A DNA stretch of 64,000 nt, taken from positions 1 to 64,000 of the forward strand of contig JAQQAL010000014.1 of NCBI GenBank assembly GCA_028532855.1, in the 5' to 3' direction. Shown piece after piece: positions 1-9,341 of the stretch. Numbering within the stretch: position 1 is the stretch's first letter; the number at the start of each line of letters is the position of its first letter. The DNA is from Candidatus Thalassospirochaeta sargassi. GTDB taxonomy: Bacteria > Spirochaetota > Spirochaetia > UBA9216. Under the pieces are notes generated by a model. It saw only the letters and a list, made by a program, of their open reading frames with translations. It ran no database searches and was not told the DNA's origin. Position numbers and translations under genes: made by a program.

Positions 1-1
1 C

Positions 2-91
2 TGGAAGAAGATAAAAGGTCATAAACTTATTCCGAAGATATTGGAGGGCGTATTCTGCAAGGATGGTGTATTCCTAGAGGATGTTGCATAG
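2..91 (+). pseudogene. C-terminal tail of an ORF entering from the left edge, possibly a transposase remnant
   Basis: Frame 2 reads WKKIKGHKLIPKILEGVFCKDGVFLEDVA* from the window edge; transposase identity is a weak impression only. Confidence 0.2.
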
Positions 92-366
92 GATGTTGAA
101 GGATTTGCTTTTTTCTGATCCACAACTATTGACAGTAACTCCTGCAAGTATGTTAATGGCCTATTTATAGCATTAGTGAAAATATTATTATTTGCCAACA
201 AGCTATTATTAAAAGGATATAATGCTCTTAACTTTATTAAAAAATGATTTATTATCTTTAAAACACTCTGTGGAATTAGTATCTTAGATCATAATCTTTT
301 TCAAATACATTATTCATATTAAACAAATTGTAATATTGTTGGTGCCAGTCTTTAAGGAGGAGAGTT

Positions 367-1494
367 ATTAACAAAAAGAATGTTGGTTTATTAACCTTTC
401 ATAAGGTTTCAAATTATGGTGCTTTTCTACAAGCATATGGTCTGCAGAAAAGCCTACAATCACTTGGTGTAGAATCAGAATTTATCGATTATCCATTGAA
501 TTTGATAAAGTCTAAGAAGAAAAGGTTCTCTTTTATTAATTCTCCATTTAAGAGTTTCAAAGTTTTGATTAAAGATTTTCTGAAAGGAAAGAATAAAAAG
601 GATAAGATTTTTAGAAATTATATAAATGAAAAGCTAAAGATTTCGGAAAAGACTTACTTAACCCATGGAGATTTGGAAGAAACATCAGATAAGTATGAGA
701 TATTTATTGTTGGTAGTGATCAGGTTTGGAATCCTCTTATAACTGATAGTGATACAGCGTATCTATTTAGTTTTCTTCCAGAAGAATCTAATATTTTTTC
801 GTATGCTGCAAGCATGGGCGTTGGTAAAGTTAATGAAAAATATGAACTTGCTATTAGAAAAAATATCTCAAGGTTTAAAGGTATTTCAGTTAGAGAGAAA
901 CAGACAAAAAACTATCTTGAAAATTTAGTTCCAAATGACATATTCATTCATCCTGATCCTAGTTTATTGTTATCTCAGGAAGAATGGGGTGATATATCTA
1001 TTGACCCAGAATACAATAATTATATTTTAATTTATTCATTGCGTCCCGGAGATGAAATTTATTCATTAGCAGCGGAGCTTTCTCTTAGTGCAGATCTTGA
1101 TATTGTTGAAATTGCAACAGGATTGAAGCGTCGGAAAAATATTAAATATACAAAGAATATAGGACCAGCAGAATTTATTGGATTGTTTAAAAATGCAAAT
1201 TATGTATTAACCAACTCATTTCATGGAACTATTTTTTCGGTTATCTTTAAGAAGCAATTTTTTGTTGAATTATGCAAAACTGGAAACACTTGGGTAAATA
1301 CAAGAATGACTGAATTTCTAGATAGTATTGGGTTGAGCTCAAGATATAAGAAAAATATGACACTTAGTGAAATTACAAAGAAAATTGATTATTATTCAAT
1401 TGAAAAGATTCTCGAAGAAAAAAAATCTGTTGGGATTAAGTATTTAACACGTATTTGTAACATTGATTCTGTTGAAATAAAAAGCTATGAGTGA
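367..1494 (+). CDS. polysaccharide pyruvyl transferase family protein
   Basis: The ORF track starts at TTG 496, but the open frame continues upstream with a typical N-terminus (INKKNVGLLTFHKVSNYGAFLQAYGLQKSL...). SD AAGGAGG at 354-360 sits before ATT at 367. C-terminal LTNSFHGTIFSVIF motif is typical of the family. Confidence 0.85.
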   Translation: MNKKNVGLLTFHKVSNYGAFLQAYGLQKSLQSLGVESEFIDYPLNLIKSKKKRFSFINSPFKSFKVLIKDFLKGKNKKDKIFRNYINEKLKISEKTYLTHGDLEETSDKYEIFIVGSDQVWNPLITDSDTAYLFSFLPEESNIFSYAASMGVGKVNEKYELAIRKNISRFKGISVREKQTKNYLENLVPNDIFIHPDPSLLLSQEEWGDISIDPEYNNYILIYSLRPGDEIYSLAAELSLSADLDIVEIATGLKRRKNIKYTKNIGPAEFIGLFKNANYVLTNSFHGTIFSVIFKKQFFVELCKTGNTWVNTRMTEFLDSIGLSSRYKKNMTLSEITKKIDYYSIEKILEEKKSVGIKYLTRICNIDSVEIKSYE

Positions 1495-3001
1495 AAATAG
1501 AACAAAAAAATTTATTGCAAATTCTGTTGTTACAGGTATGTATCAAGGTGTTGCTCTTTTATCAGGGTTTGTAGTACCGAGAATAATATTAGTTAGCTAT
1601 GGTTCTGAGGTTAATGGATTTATTTCTTCTATCACTCAATTTATTGGATATTTGCTATTAGTTGAAGCTGGGTTGTCTCAGGCAGCTATATACGCTTTAT
1701 ATAAGCCTTTAGCAGAAAAAGATCATAATAGAATTAACGGTATCGTTTCGGCTGCTAAAAAATTTTATTATCAGATCGGATTTATTTTCTTAATCTTACT
1801 ATTGTTCCTTTCATTTATCTATTCAGCCTTCATTAGTATTACTACTTTATCAAGAATTGAAGTTACTTTAATCACGATTGCGATAGGCATGAATAGTGCA
1901 TTAGAGTTTTTTACCTTAGCAAAATATCGCACTTTGCTCACAGCAGATCAAAGGACATTTGTTGTGTCCTGGGCCTCCATTGCATATAAAATTTGTTATG
2001 TTTTAATCATTTATTTATTATCATATCTTGGTTGGGATATCTTACCAATTATGGCAGTTGCTGTACTTGCAATTTTTGTAAGGTCAATCATTTTAAGTGA
2101 ATATACACGAAAGAAATATCGACTTATAAATTTTAATGTTAAACCTGACACATCTGCTCTCAACAAGAGGTGGGATGCCTTCTTTTTACAGATTTTAGGT
2201 GCAATACAAAGAGGGGCGCCTGCTATAATCCTTACTGTTATTGGGCAAAACTTAATTAACGTAAGTATTTTTTCAGTATACAATTTAGTTTTACAGGGGA
2301 TAAATTCAATTTTAGGAGTTTTTAATAGTGGTTTGGCTTCATCTTTTGGTAATGTAATTGCTAAAAGAGAAGATGATGTTCTCCAGAGAGCTTATTCTGA
2401 GTTTGAACTAGGTTATTATATTCTTATCACTATAGTTTATTCAGTTGCATGGATTTTAATAATGCCATTTATTAGAATTTATACTTCTGGTATATCTGAT
2501 GCAAATTATGATATTCCTCTATTTGGTTTTCTTGTTGTTCTGAATGGATTGTTTTATAACTTGAAAACGCCACAGGGTATGATGGTAATGGCTGCTGGTC
2601 TATATAAAGAAACTCGGATACAAAGTAGCATCCAAGCTATTATTATTGTAATTTTGGGAGGCTTTGGTGTTTATTACTGGGGGTTATATGGTTTGGTGAT
2701 TGGAATGTTAATTTCAAATATTTATAGAAGTATAGATCTACTTTTCTTTATTCCAAAATATGTTACAAAGATATCGCCATGGAAAACTTTTTTTCGGTGG
2801 GTTTATTTAGGACTTGGTTTTAGTATCATTGTGTATTTTGGGATGCATTTAGAAATAGCACCGAGTAATTATCTAATGTGGTTAGTATATGCTGCAGTTC
2901 TTTGTGTAGTGAGTTCTCTGGTTATTGCATTGCTATCACTTATATTTGAACGTAAAACTGTTTTATTTATTGTATATAGAATTAAAGCTCTATTTAGTTA
3001 A
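1487..3001 (+). CDS. polysaccharide flippase/oligosaccharide translocase (Wzx-like)
   Basis: 504 aa, multi-TM; overlaps the upstream stop; glycan gene context. Confidence 0.8.
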   Translation: MSENRTKKFIANSVVTGMYQGVALLSGFVVPRIILVSYGSEVNGFISSITQFIGYLLLVEAGLSQAAIYALYKPLAEKDHNRINGIVSAAKKFYYQIGFIFLILLLFLSFIYSAFISITTLSRIEVTLITIAIGMNSALEFFTLAKYRTLLTADQRTFVVSWASIAYKICYVLIIYLLSYLGWDILPIMAVAVLAIFVRSIILSEYTRKKYRLINFNVKPDTSALNKRWDAFFLQILGAIQRGAPAIILTVIGQNLINVSIFSVYNLVLQGINSILGVFNSGLASSFGNVIAKREDDVLQRAYSEFELGYYILITIVYSVAWILIMPFIRIYTSGISDANYDIPLFGFLVVLNGLFYNLKTPQGMMVMAAGLYKETRIQSSIQAIIIVILGGFGVYYWGLYGLVIGMLISNIYRSIDLLFFIPKYVTKISPWKTFFRWVYLGLGFSIIVYFGMHLEIAPSNYLMWLVYAAVLCVVSSLVIALLSLIFERKTVLFIVYRIKALFS

Positions 3002-3027
3002 CTAATTAATAGTGAGGTACTTATAAG

Positions 3028-4161
3028 TTGAAAACAATTGTAATTATTCCATTATGGTATCCAAATAGAGATAATCCAACAGCAGGTCTTTTTGTAAAAA
3101 ACCAAGCTGTTGCTCTTGCAAAATCTGGAATAAATGTTATTGTTCTGTTTAGAGAATGGGCTAAGAAAGACGATACTTGTTCATTGTACATTAAAGAAAA
3201 TACAAATCTAAAAGAAATTTACTTCCGTATACCATCTATTTTTAATAAGGTTGCTGGATATCCGGTATACTTTTTTAGAGTCTTTAAATTTGTAAAAGAA
3301 ATAATAAAGTGTTATGAGAATATTATTATACATGGTCATGTTATTTTCCCCGCTGGAATTTTTTCTACTTTCTTAGGTACGTTTTATAAAATACCAGTTG
3401 TGGTTACTGAACACTCATCAAAACTGTTGAGTAGACAAAATCTCCTTAGAAGGCAATTTGTAAAATATGTATGCAAAAGAGCTCGTAAGGTTATTGCTGT
3501 TGGACATGAACTAGCTGAACGAATTAACATTTTGTCGAATAGTGAGAATGTTGTGGTGGTTCCTAATCTAATAGATATTGATCGATTTACTATTGAAAAA
3601 AATGAAATGGAATCTTCAAAATTTAATTTAATGTTCATAGGGAATTTGATTAAGACAAAAGGTATTTGTGAACTTTTAGAAGCAATTAAGCAGTTAGTAC
3701 AGACCCAAAAGAAAACCTATATTTGTCTAACTATTGTAGGAAAAGGTCCGCTAGAAAGTTATCTAAAATCTTTTATTCAAGAAAATGAATTGTCAAAAAA
3801 TATTAAGTATCTTGGGCCACAAGATAATGAAAAAGTTGCAGCAGTATTACGCAATCAAGATTGTTACATTCATCCCTCATACAAAGAAACGTTTAGTGTC
3901 GTTTTAATAGAGGCACTGGCTTGTGGTGTGCCTATAATTGTAACGAATTGTGGAGAGCCAGTGCATTTTGTTTCAAAAGAAACAGGAATATTAATTGATA
4001 AACCAGAGCCTAAAATGATCGAGAGTGCAATATTGAAGATGATTGAAAATATGAAATCATATGACCCTGTAAAAATTAGAAAATTTGCAATTGAGAGGTT
4101 TTCTGAAGAAGTTGTATGTAATTCGCTCATTGAGATTTATAATGAAGTCAGTCAATATTAG
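3028..4161 (+). CDS. glycosyltransferase family 4
   Basis: GT4 signatures: FIGNLIKTKGICELLEAI and HPSYKETFSVVLIEALACGVPIIVTNCGEP; TTG start. Confidence 0.87.
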   Translation: MKTIVIIPLWYPNRDNPTAGLFVKNQAVALAKSGINVIVLFREWAKKDDTCSLYIKENTNLKEIYFRIPSIFNKVAGYPVYFFRVFKFVKEIIKCYENIIIHGHVIFPAGIFSTFLGTFYKIPVVVTEHSSKLLSRQNLLRRQFVKYVCKRARKVIAVGHELAERINILSNSENVVVVPNLIDIDRFTIEKNEMESSKFNLMFIGNLIKTKGICELLEAIKQLVQTQKKTYICLTIVGKGPLESYLKSFIQENELSKNIKYLGPQDNEKVAAVLRNQDCYIHPSYKETFSVVLIEALACGVPIIVTNCGEPVHFVSKETGILIDKPEPKMIESAILKMIENMKSYDPVKIRKFAIERFSEEVVCNSLIEIYNEVSQY

Positions 4162-4195
4162 AATGTTACAATAAATTGTTGTATGAAGGAATAAT

Positions 4196-5326
4196 ATGAA
4201 AATAGCACTTATTAGGTCTGCATCAATATATATGAATTTTGGTTCATATAATGTTCAAGAGATAGGGTTAGCAAAATCGTTAGAAAAAAATGGTCATCAG
4301 GTTGATTTTTACACTAGAGAAAAAGTAGATGAAGATAAAATTATTAGGATTACTGATAGTATAAGAGTTTATGCAATGACATGTATATCTTTACCGGGTC
4401 GGAATGGTTATTATCCTCAAATGTTTAAGTATCTAAATGATAATCAATATGATCTTATACAAGTATTAGAAGATTCGCAAATAATGACTGTTCTATTGTC
4501 AGTATATGCAAAAAGAAAAAATATTCCATTTATCCTATGGCAAGGAATGTACGAGAATTACCAGTCGTTTGTAAAAAAAAGTTTTCAATTTATTTTTGAC
4601 TTACTATTATTACCAATATTAAGAAGAAATACTGGTGCTGTAATCGGAAAAACCCCTAAAGCAATTCAATATATAGAATCTAAAGGATTTAGAAAAACTT
4701 TTATCGGTGGGGTTGGTTTGGATGTGGATTCGTTTAATCATAGAACTTTAGAAAGTGATATTCTTGATCGGATGAATATCCCGAAAACAAAAAAAATTTT
4801 GCTTTATATTGGAGTATTAGAGCAGCGTAGAAATCCCAAATTTTTATTAGAAATCATTGAGAAATTGGATGATAAGTTTGTATTAGTTATAGCGGGTGAT
4901 GGACCTGATTTTTTGGAACTTAATAATATTGTTGCAGATAGAGGGCTCAATGATTCTGTTAAACTGTTGGGACGTGTTAGCCAGGAAGACTTAATTCCAT
5001 TATATAAGAATTCAATGTTGTTTCTCCTGCCCACTGATTATGAAATATATGGGATGGTTATTTTAGAATGCATGTATTATGGTTTGCCTGTGATATCAAC
5101 ACCCTGTGCTGGTGCTGAGTATTTGATTGATACAGGTGAAGATGGTTTTGTTCTTGAAAAGAATGATAAAATGTGGGTCGATGTTATAAATAACATATCA
5201 AACGATAGTGATAGTCAAAAAAAAATATCGCATAACTTCAAAAATAAGTTTGATAAATTTACATGGGATTCTCTGGTTAATAATTATCTAAATGTATATG
5301 AATCAGAAATGGGATATAATAAATAG
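4196..5326 (+). CDS. glycosyltransferase family 4
   Basis: GT4 signatures: LLPTDYEIYGMVILECMYYGLPVISTPCAGAEYLI. Confidence 0.85.
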   Translation: MKIALIRSASIYMNFGSYNVQEIGLAKSLEKNGHQVDFYTREKVDEDKIIRITDSIRVYAMTCISLPGRNGYYPQMFKYLNDNQYDLIQVLEDSQIMTVLLSVYAKRKNIPFILWQGMYENYQSFVKKSFQFIFDLLLLPILRRNTGAVIGKTPKAIQYIESKGFRKTFIGGVGLDVDSFNHRTLESDILDRMNIPKTKKILLYIGVLEQRRNPKFLLEIIEKLDDKFVLVIAGDGPDFLELNNIVADRGLNDSVKLLGRVSQEDLIPLYKNSMLFLLPTDYEIYGMVILECMYYGLPVISTPCAGAEYLIDTGEDGFVLEKNDKMWVDVINNISNDSDSQKKISHNFKNKFDKFTWDSLVNNYLNVYESEMGYNK

Positions 5327-5374
5327 GTCAGTTCTAAGAATTCTAATAACTTTTAAAATACTAATGGAGTAGGT

Positions 5375-6439
5375 ATGAATATACAAAACCCAACTGATGC
5401 ATCAATTATAACAACATATAGATGCCCTATGCGATGCAAGATGTGCAATATATGGGAACATCCTACTGAAAAAAGCAAAGAAATAACAGCTAAAGAATTG
5501 GAAATTCTCCCTAAAATGAATTTTATCAATATCACTGGTGGTGAGCCGTTTATTCGTGATGATTTAGATGAGATAATTGAAGTTTTATATACAAAAGCGC
5601 CAAGAATAGTAATTTCTACAAGTGGATGGTTTGATGATGAGGTTATTAAGACAGCAGAGAAATTTCCCAATATAGGTATCAGGCTTTCAATTGAGGGATT
5701 AAGTCAAAGTAATGATGAATTGCGAGGTCGTGATGGTGGGTTTGACAAAGGTCTTAAGACTTTATTAGAATTAAAGCGAATGGGGCTTAAAGACATTGGC
5801 TTTGGTCAGACTATTAGTAATAAGAATTCACATGATATTTTACCGTTGTATGAATTGGCCAGGAATCTTGATATGGAGTTTGCAACTGCCGCTTTTCATA
5901 ATTCTTATTACTTCCATAAAGAAGATAATGTAATTACTAATAAAGATGAGGTTGAAGGTAATATTGAGGAACTAATTTATAGGCTCCTGAAAGAGAATAA
6001 GCCGAAAAGTTGGTTTAGAGCTTTCTTTAACCTTGGGTTAATTAACTATATCGAAGGCGGTAAACGGATGCTGCCGTGTGAGGCAGGATTGGTTAATTTC
6101 TTTGTTGAACCCTATGGTGATGTTTATCCATGTAACGGTTTAGAAGATAATTTATGGAAAAAATCTATGGGTAATATCAGGGATGTTGAAAGTTTTGATG
6201 ATATCTGGTTAAGTAAAGACGCTGAAAAAGTACGAGAGATGGTAAGAACATGCCCTAAGAATTGTTGGATGGTTGGTACAGCTTCTCCTGTAATGAAAAA
6301 GTATGTGAAGCATCCTGCTTCATGGGTAGTAAAAAACAAACTACGAGTATTAACTGGAAAAAAACCTTGTTTGGATATTAAGCAATATGATGTTGGGCAG
6401 GATTCCCGGCAGGGAGATGGACAATGGCCAAGAAAATAG
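5375..6439 (+). CDS. radical SAM protein with SPASM-like C-terminal cysteines
   Basis: CPMRCKMC (CxxxCxxC), ITGGEPFIRDD, and C-terminal LPCEAG...VYPCNGL...CPKNCW. Confidence 0.87.
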   Translation: MNIQNPTDASIITTYRCPMRCKMCNIWEHPTEKSKEITAKELEILPKMNFINITGGEPFIRDDLDEIIEVLYTKAPRIVISTSGWFDDEVIKTAEKFPNIGIRLSIEGLSQSNDELRGRDGGFDKGLKTLLELKRMGLKDIGFGQTISNKNSHDILPLYELARNLDMEFATAAFHNSYYFHKEDNVITNKDEVEGNIEELIYRLLKENKPKSWFRAFFNLGLINYIEGGKRMLPCEAGLVNFFVEPYGDVYPCNGLEDNLWKKSMGNIRDVESFDDIWLSKDAEKVREMVRTCPKNCWMVGTASPVMKKYVKHPASWVVKNKLRVLTGKKPCLDIKQYDVGQDSRQGDGQWPRK

Positions 6440-7548
6440 TTGTTCTTGGAACGAGGGGTATTCCTGATGTTCTTGGTGGTGTAGAGACCCATTGTGAAGA
6501 ACTTTATCCAAGACTTATTGGGCTTGGGTACGATGTAACTGTACTGGCAAGAAAACCTTATCTTAAATCAAAAAAAGAATTTTATTATAAAGGCATAAAG
6601 GTTATACCTTTGTTTTCTCCAAAGAATAAAGCCTTTGAAGCAATTACTCATTCCATGTTGGGTGTTATAAAAGCAAGGTTGATCGGATGTGATATTTTAC
6701 ATATTCATGCTGTAGGGCCTGCTCTTGTCGCACCATTTGCTCGTTTGCTTGGTTTAAAGGTTGTGATGACGAATCATGGCCCTGATTACGACAGGCAGAA
6801 ATGGGGCAGACTTGCTAAAATAATGCTTCGATTAGGAGAAAGGTTTGGAACAAAGAGTTCTAACGAGGTCATTGTTATATCTGAAGTAATTAATGATATT
6901 TTAAAAGGGAAATACAATCGAAATGATGCTAATCTTATTTACAATGGTATAAATATACCGGAAAAAGCCCAAAGTAAAGACTATCTTGATGAATTAGAGA
7001 TTAGTGAAGGCAACTATTTAATTGCAGTTGGTAGATTTGTTGAAGAAAAAGGGTTTCATGACTTAATTGATGCCTATATAAAAATAAAGAATCCGAAGTG
7101 TCGGCTGGTTCTTGTCGGTGATGCCGATCATGAGTCAGGTTATAGTTTGAAAATCAAAGAATTGGCTGAAAAGCATAATATTGTGTTAACTGGTTTTATT
7201 AAAGGCGAAAAGCTGAACCAGATTTTTTCACATGCGAAAGGTTTTGTCATGCCTTCCTATCATGAGGGTCTACCAATAGCCTTATTAGAGGCTATGAGTT
7301 ACAATTTAAATGTTGTTGTTAGTGATATACCAGCAAATCTTGAAGTTAATTTGAAGAAAGAAAAGTATTTTACGGTAGGCAATATTTCTGAGTTATCATA
7401 TAAAATTGGTGAAATGATGCTCAGTGAAGAGTTTTCCATTGGGTATGACTTAGAAAAATATAATTGGGATGAAATTGCTACACAGGTTGCGGAAGTATAC
7501 CAGAAAGTTTCCGGTCATATTCCAATAAAGATTGAACTCAACGAGTAA
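6424..7548 (+). CDS. glycosyltransferase family 4
   Basis: KKIVVLGTRGIPDVLGGVETHCEELYPRL and MPSYHEGLPIALLEAMSYNLNVVVSDIPANLEV; overlaps the radical SAM gene by 16 bp. Confidence 0.88.
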   Translation: MAKKIVVLGTRGIPDVLGGVETHCEELYPRLIGLGYDVTVLARKPYLKSKKEFYYKGIKVIPLFSPKNKAFEAITHSMLGVIKARLIGCDILHIHAVGPALVAPFARLLGLKVVMTNHGPDYDRQKWGRLAKIMLRLGERFGTKSSNEVIVISEVINDILKGKYNRNDANLIYNGINIPEKAQSKDYLDELEISEGNYLIAVGRFVEEKGFHDLIDAYIKIKNPKCRLVLVGDADHESGYSLKIKELAEKHNIVLTGFIKGEKLNQIFSHAKGFVMPSYHEGLPIALLEAMSYNLNVVVSDIPANLEVNLKKEKYFTVGNISELSYKIGEMMLSEEFSIGYDLEKYNWDEIATQVAEVYQKVSGHIPIKIELNE

Positions 7549-7731
7549 TTTACAGATAGTAGCGTTTAGTAGCGGATCGTTCAAGTTGAGCAAGAAACGT
7601 TTCTTTAAGTAGGGTTTAAATAAGAACTATAAATGAATGTAAATTATTTTCTCAAACATTAGAGTGACTCAAAACCAGGTTTCCTGACTTTATAATGATA
7701 TATGTTTGAATTTGTATTTAAGGAATAAAAT

Positions 7732-9036
7732 ATGCCAAAAAAAATATGTGTTGTAGGAACAGGCTATGTAGGACTCATAGCTGCTGTTGGTTTATCCGAT
7801 TTTGGAAATAATGTAGTTGGTGTTGATTTAGATAAGAAAAAGATTGATATGCTTGTGCAAGGCATCTCTCCAATTTATGAGCCGGGTGTTGAGGATTATC
7901 TTAATCGAAACCTTGAATCAGGACGTTTAACATTTACAACTGAGATTGCAAAAGCATTACAGGAGTCTAATGTAATATTTATTGCAGTGGGTACACCTGA
8001 AAAAGAAAATGAAGAAGCTGATTTAAGCTATGTAGAAGCTGTAGTAGATACAATTGCTGAGAACCTCAATGAATATAAGGTTATAGTTACAAAATCAACG
8101 GTTCCTGTCGGAACAAACCGCTGGATTAAAGAACTGCTTAAAAAGAAAACAGGCGGTAATAATTTTGATGTTGTATCTAATCCGGAGTTCTTACGTGAAG
8201 GGAAAGCTGCTCAGGATTTTTTTCACCCTGATCGTACTGTAATAGGTTATGAATCAGAGAAAGCAAAGGACATTATGTTCAGGGTTTATAGAACTTTGAA
8301 TGTTACATCAGTTCCATTTGTATGGTGTAGTTTGGAAACTGCAGAGCTTATAAAATATGCATCTAATGCTTTTCTTGCTACAAAAATTACGTTTATAAAT
8401 GAGATAGCAAATCTTTCAGAAGCTGTAGGAGCTGACATCCATCAGGTAGCAAAATCAATGGGCATGGATGGTCGTATAAGTTCAAAATTTCTTCACCCCG
8501 GACCAGGCTACGGGGGTAGCTGCTTTCCGAAGGATACTAAAGCTATTGTCAGTTTTGGAAAAAAGTTCGGTGTTAAAATGAAACTGATCGATTCAGTAAT
8601 TAAAACCAATGAACTTCAAAAAGAACGCATGGTTGAAAAGATAAAGAAACTATCAGGTACGCTAAAAGGTAAAACAATCACTGTATTGGGGCTTGCCTTT
8701 AAGCAGCAGACTGATGATGTTCGGGAAAGTCCTGCTATTACCATAATCGATAAGTTGCTTAAAGAAGGTGTTAATGTTCAAGCACATGACCCTAAAGCGA
8801 TGGATAATTTCTCAAAGCTTTTCCCTGATATAATGTATTGTCATACTGCATATGATGCCGCAAAAAATGCGGATGCATTGCTTATCGTCACAGAATGGAA
8901 TGAATATCGGGGGCTGGAATTAAGCAAATTAAAAACAATTATGAAAGGTGATATTCTACTTGATACACGTAATCTTTTGGATCCTGATGATGTAAAAGAA
9001 GCCGGCTTCATCTATGAAGGGGTTGGGCGTAAATAA
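7732..9036 (+). CDS. ugd: UDP-glucose 6-dehydrogenase / nucleotide-sugar dehydrogenase
   Basis: GTGYVGL N-terminus, SNPEFLREGKA, PGPGYGGSCFPKDTKAI catalytic Cys motif, LGLAFKQQTDDVRESPA. Confidence 0.95.
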   Translation: MPKKICVVGTGYVGLIAAVGLSDFGNNVVGVDLDKKKIDMLVQGISPIYEPGVEDYLNRNLESGRLTFTTEIAKALQESNVIFIAVGTPEKENEEADLSYVEAVVDTIAENLNEYKVIVTKSTVPVGTNRWIKELLKKKTGGNNFDVVSNPEFLREGKAAQDFFHPDRTVIGYESEKAKDIMFRVYRTLNVTSVPFVWCSLETAELIKYASNAFLATKITFINEIANLSEAVGADIHQVAKSMGMDGRISSKFLHPGPGYGGSCFPKDTKAIVSFGKKFGVKMKLIDSVIKTNELQKERMVEKIKKLSGTLKGKTITVLGLAFKQQTDDVRESPAITIIDKLLKEGVNVQAHDPKAMDNFSKLFPDIMYCHTAYDAAKNADALLIVTEWNEYRGLELSKLKTIMKGDILLDTRNLLDPDDVKEAGFIYEGVGRK

Positions 9037-9041
9037 CTTCT

Positions 9042-9329
9042 ATGATCGTAGACATCAACGAACAGCTAACAATTAAATGCCTCTATAAGCAGCCTGGTGC
9101 AAGCCAGACTAAACCCGTCCCCCTGGCTGATTTCAAGGCTGAAACAGACCTTGATGATATCTTCTTCCTTAAAACCCTTCGCTCAATTGAGCAGAAAGAG
9201 CTGGTTACAATTGGCTTTCTGCAGCGCGGCTTTATTGTTAAGGTTAAAAACTGGTATGAAAAGTATCCTGATGTTCAAGATTTTCATATCAAGCTTACAA
9301 AATCAGGTATAAAGGTCTGTAATAACTAA
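9042..9329 (+). CDS. small protein of unknown function
   Basis: 95 aa ORF, 5 bp after ugd and 12 bp before the next gene; SD-poor but fits the operon. Confidence 0.5.
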   Translation: MIVDINEQLTIKCLYKQPGASQTKPVPLADFKAETDLDDIFFLKTLRSIEQKELVTIGFLQRGFIVKVKNWYEKYPDVQDFHIKLTKSGIKVCNN

Positions 9330-9341
9330 CAGGATATTGAA

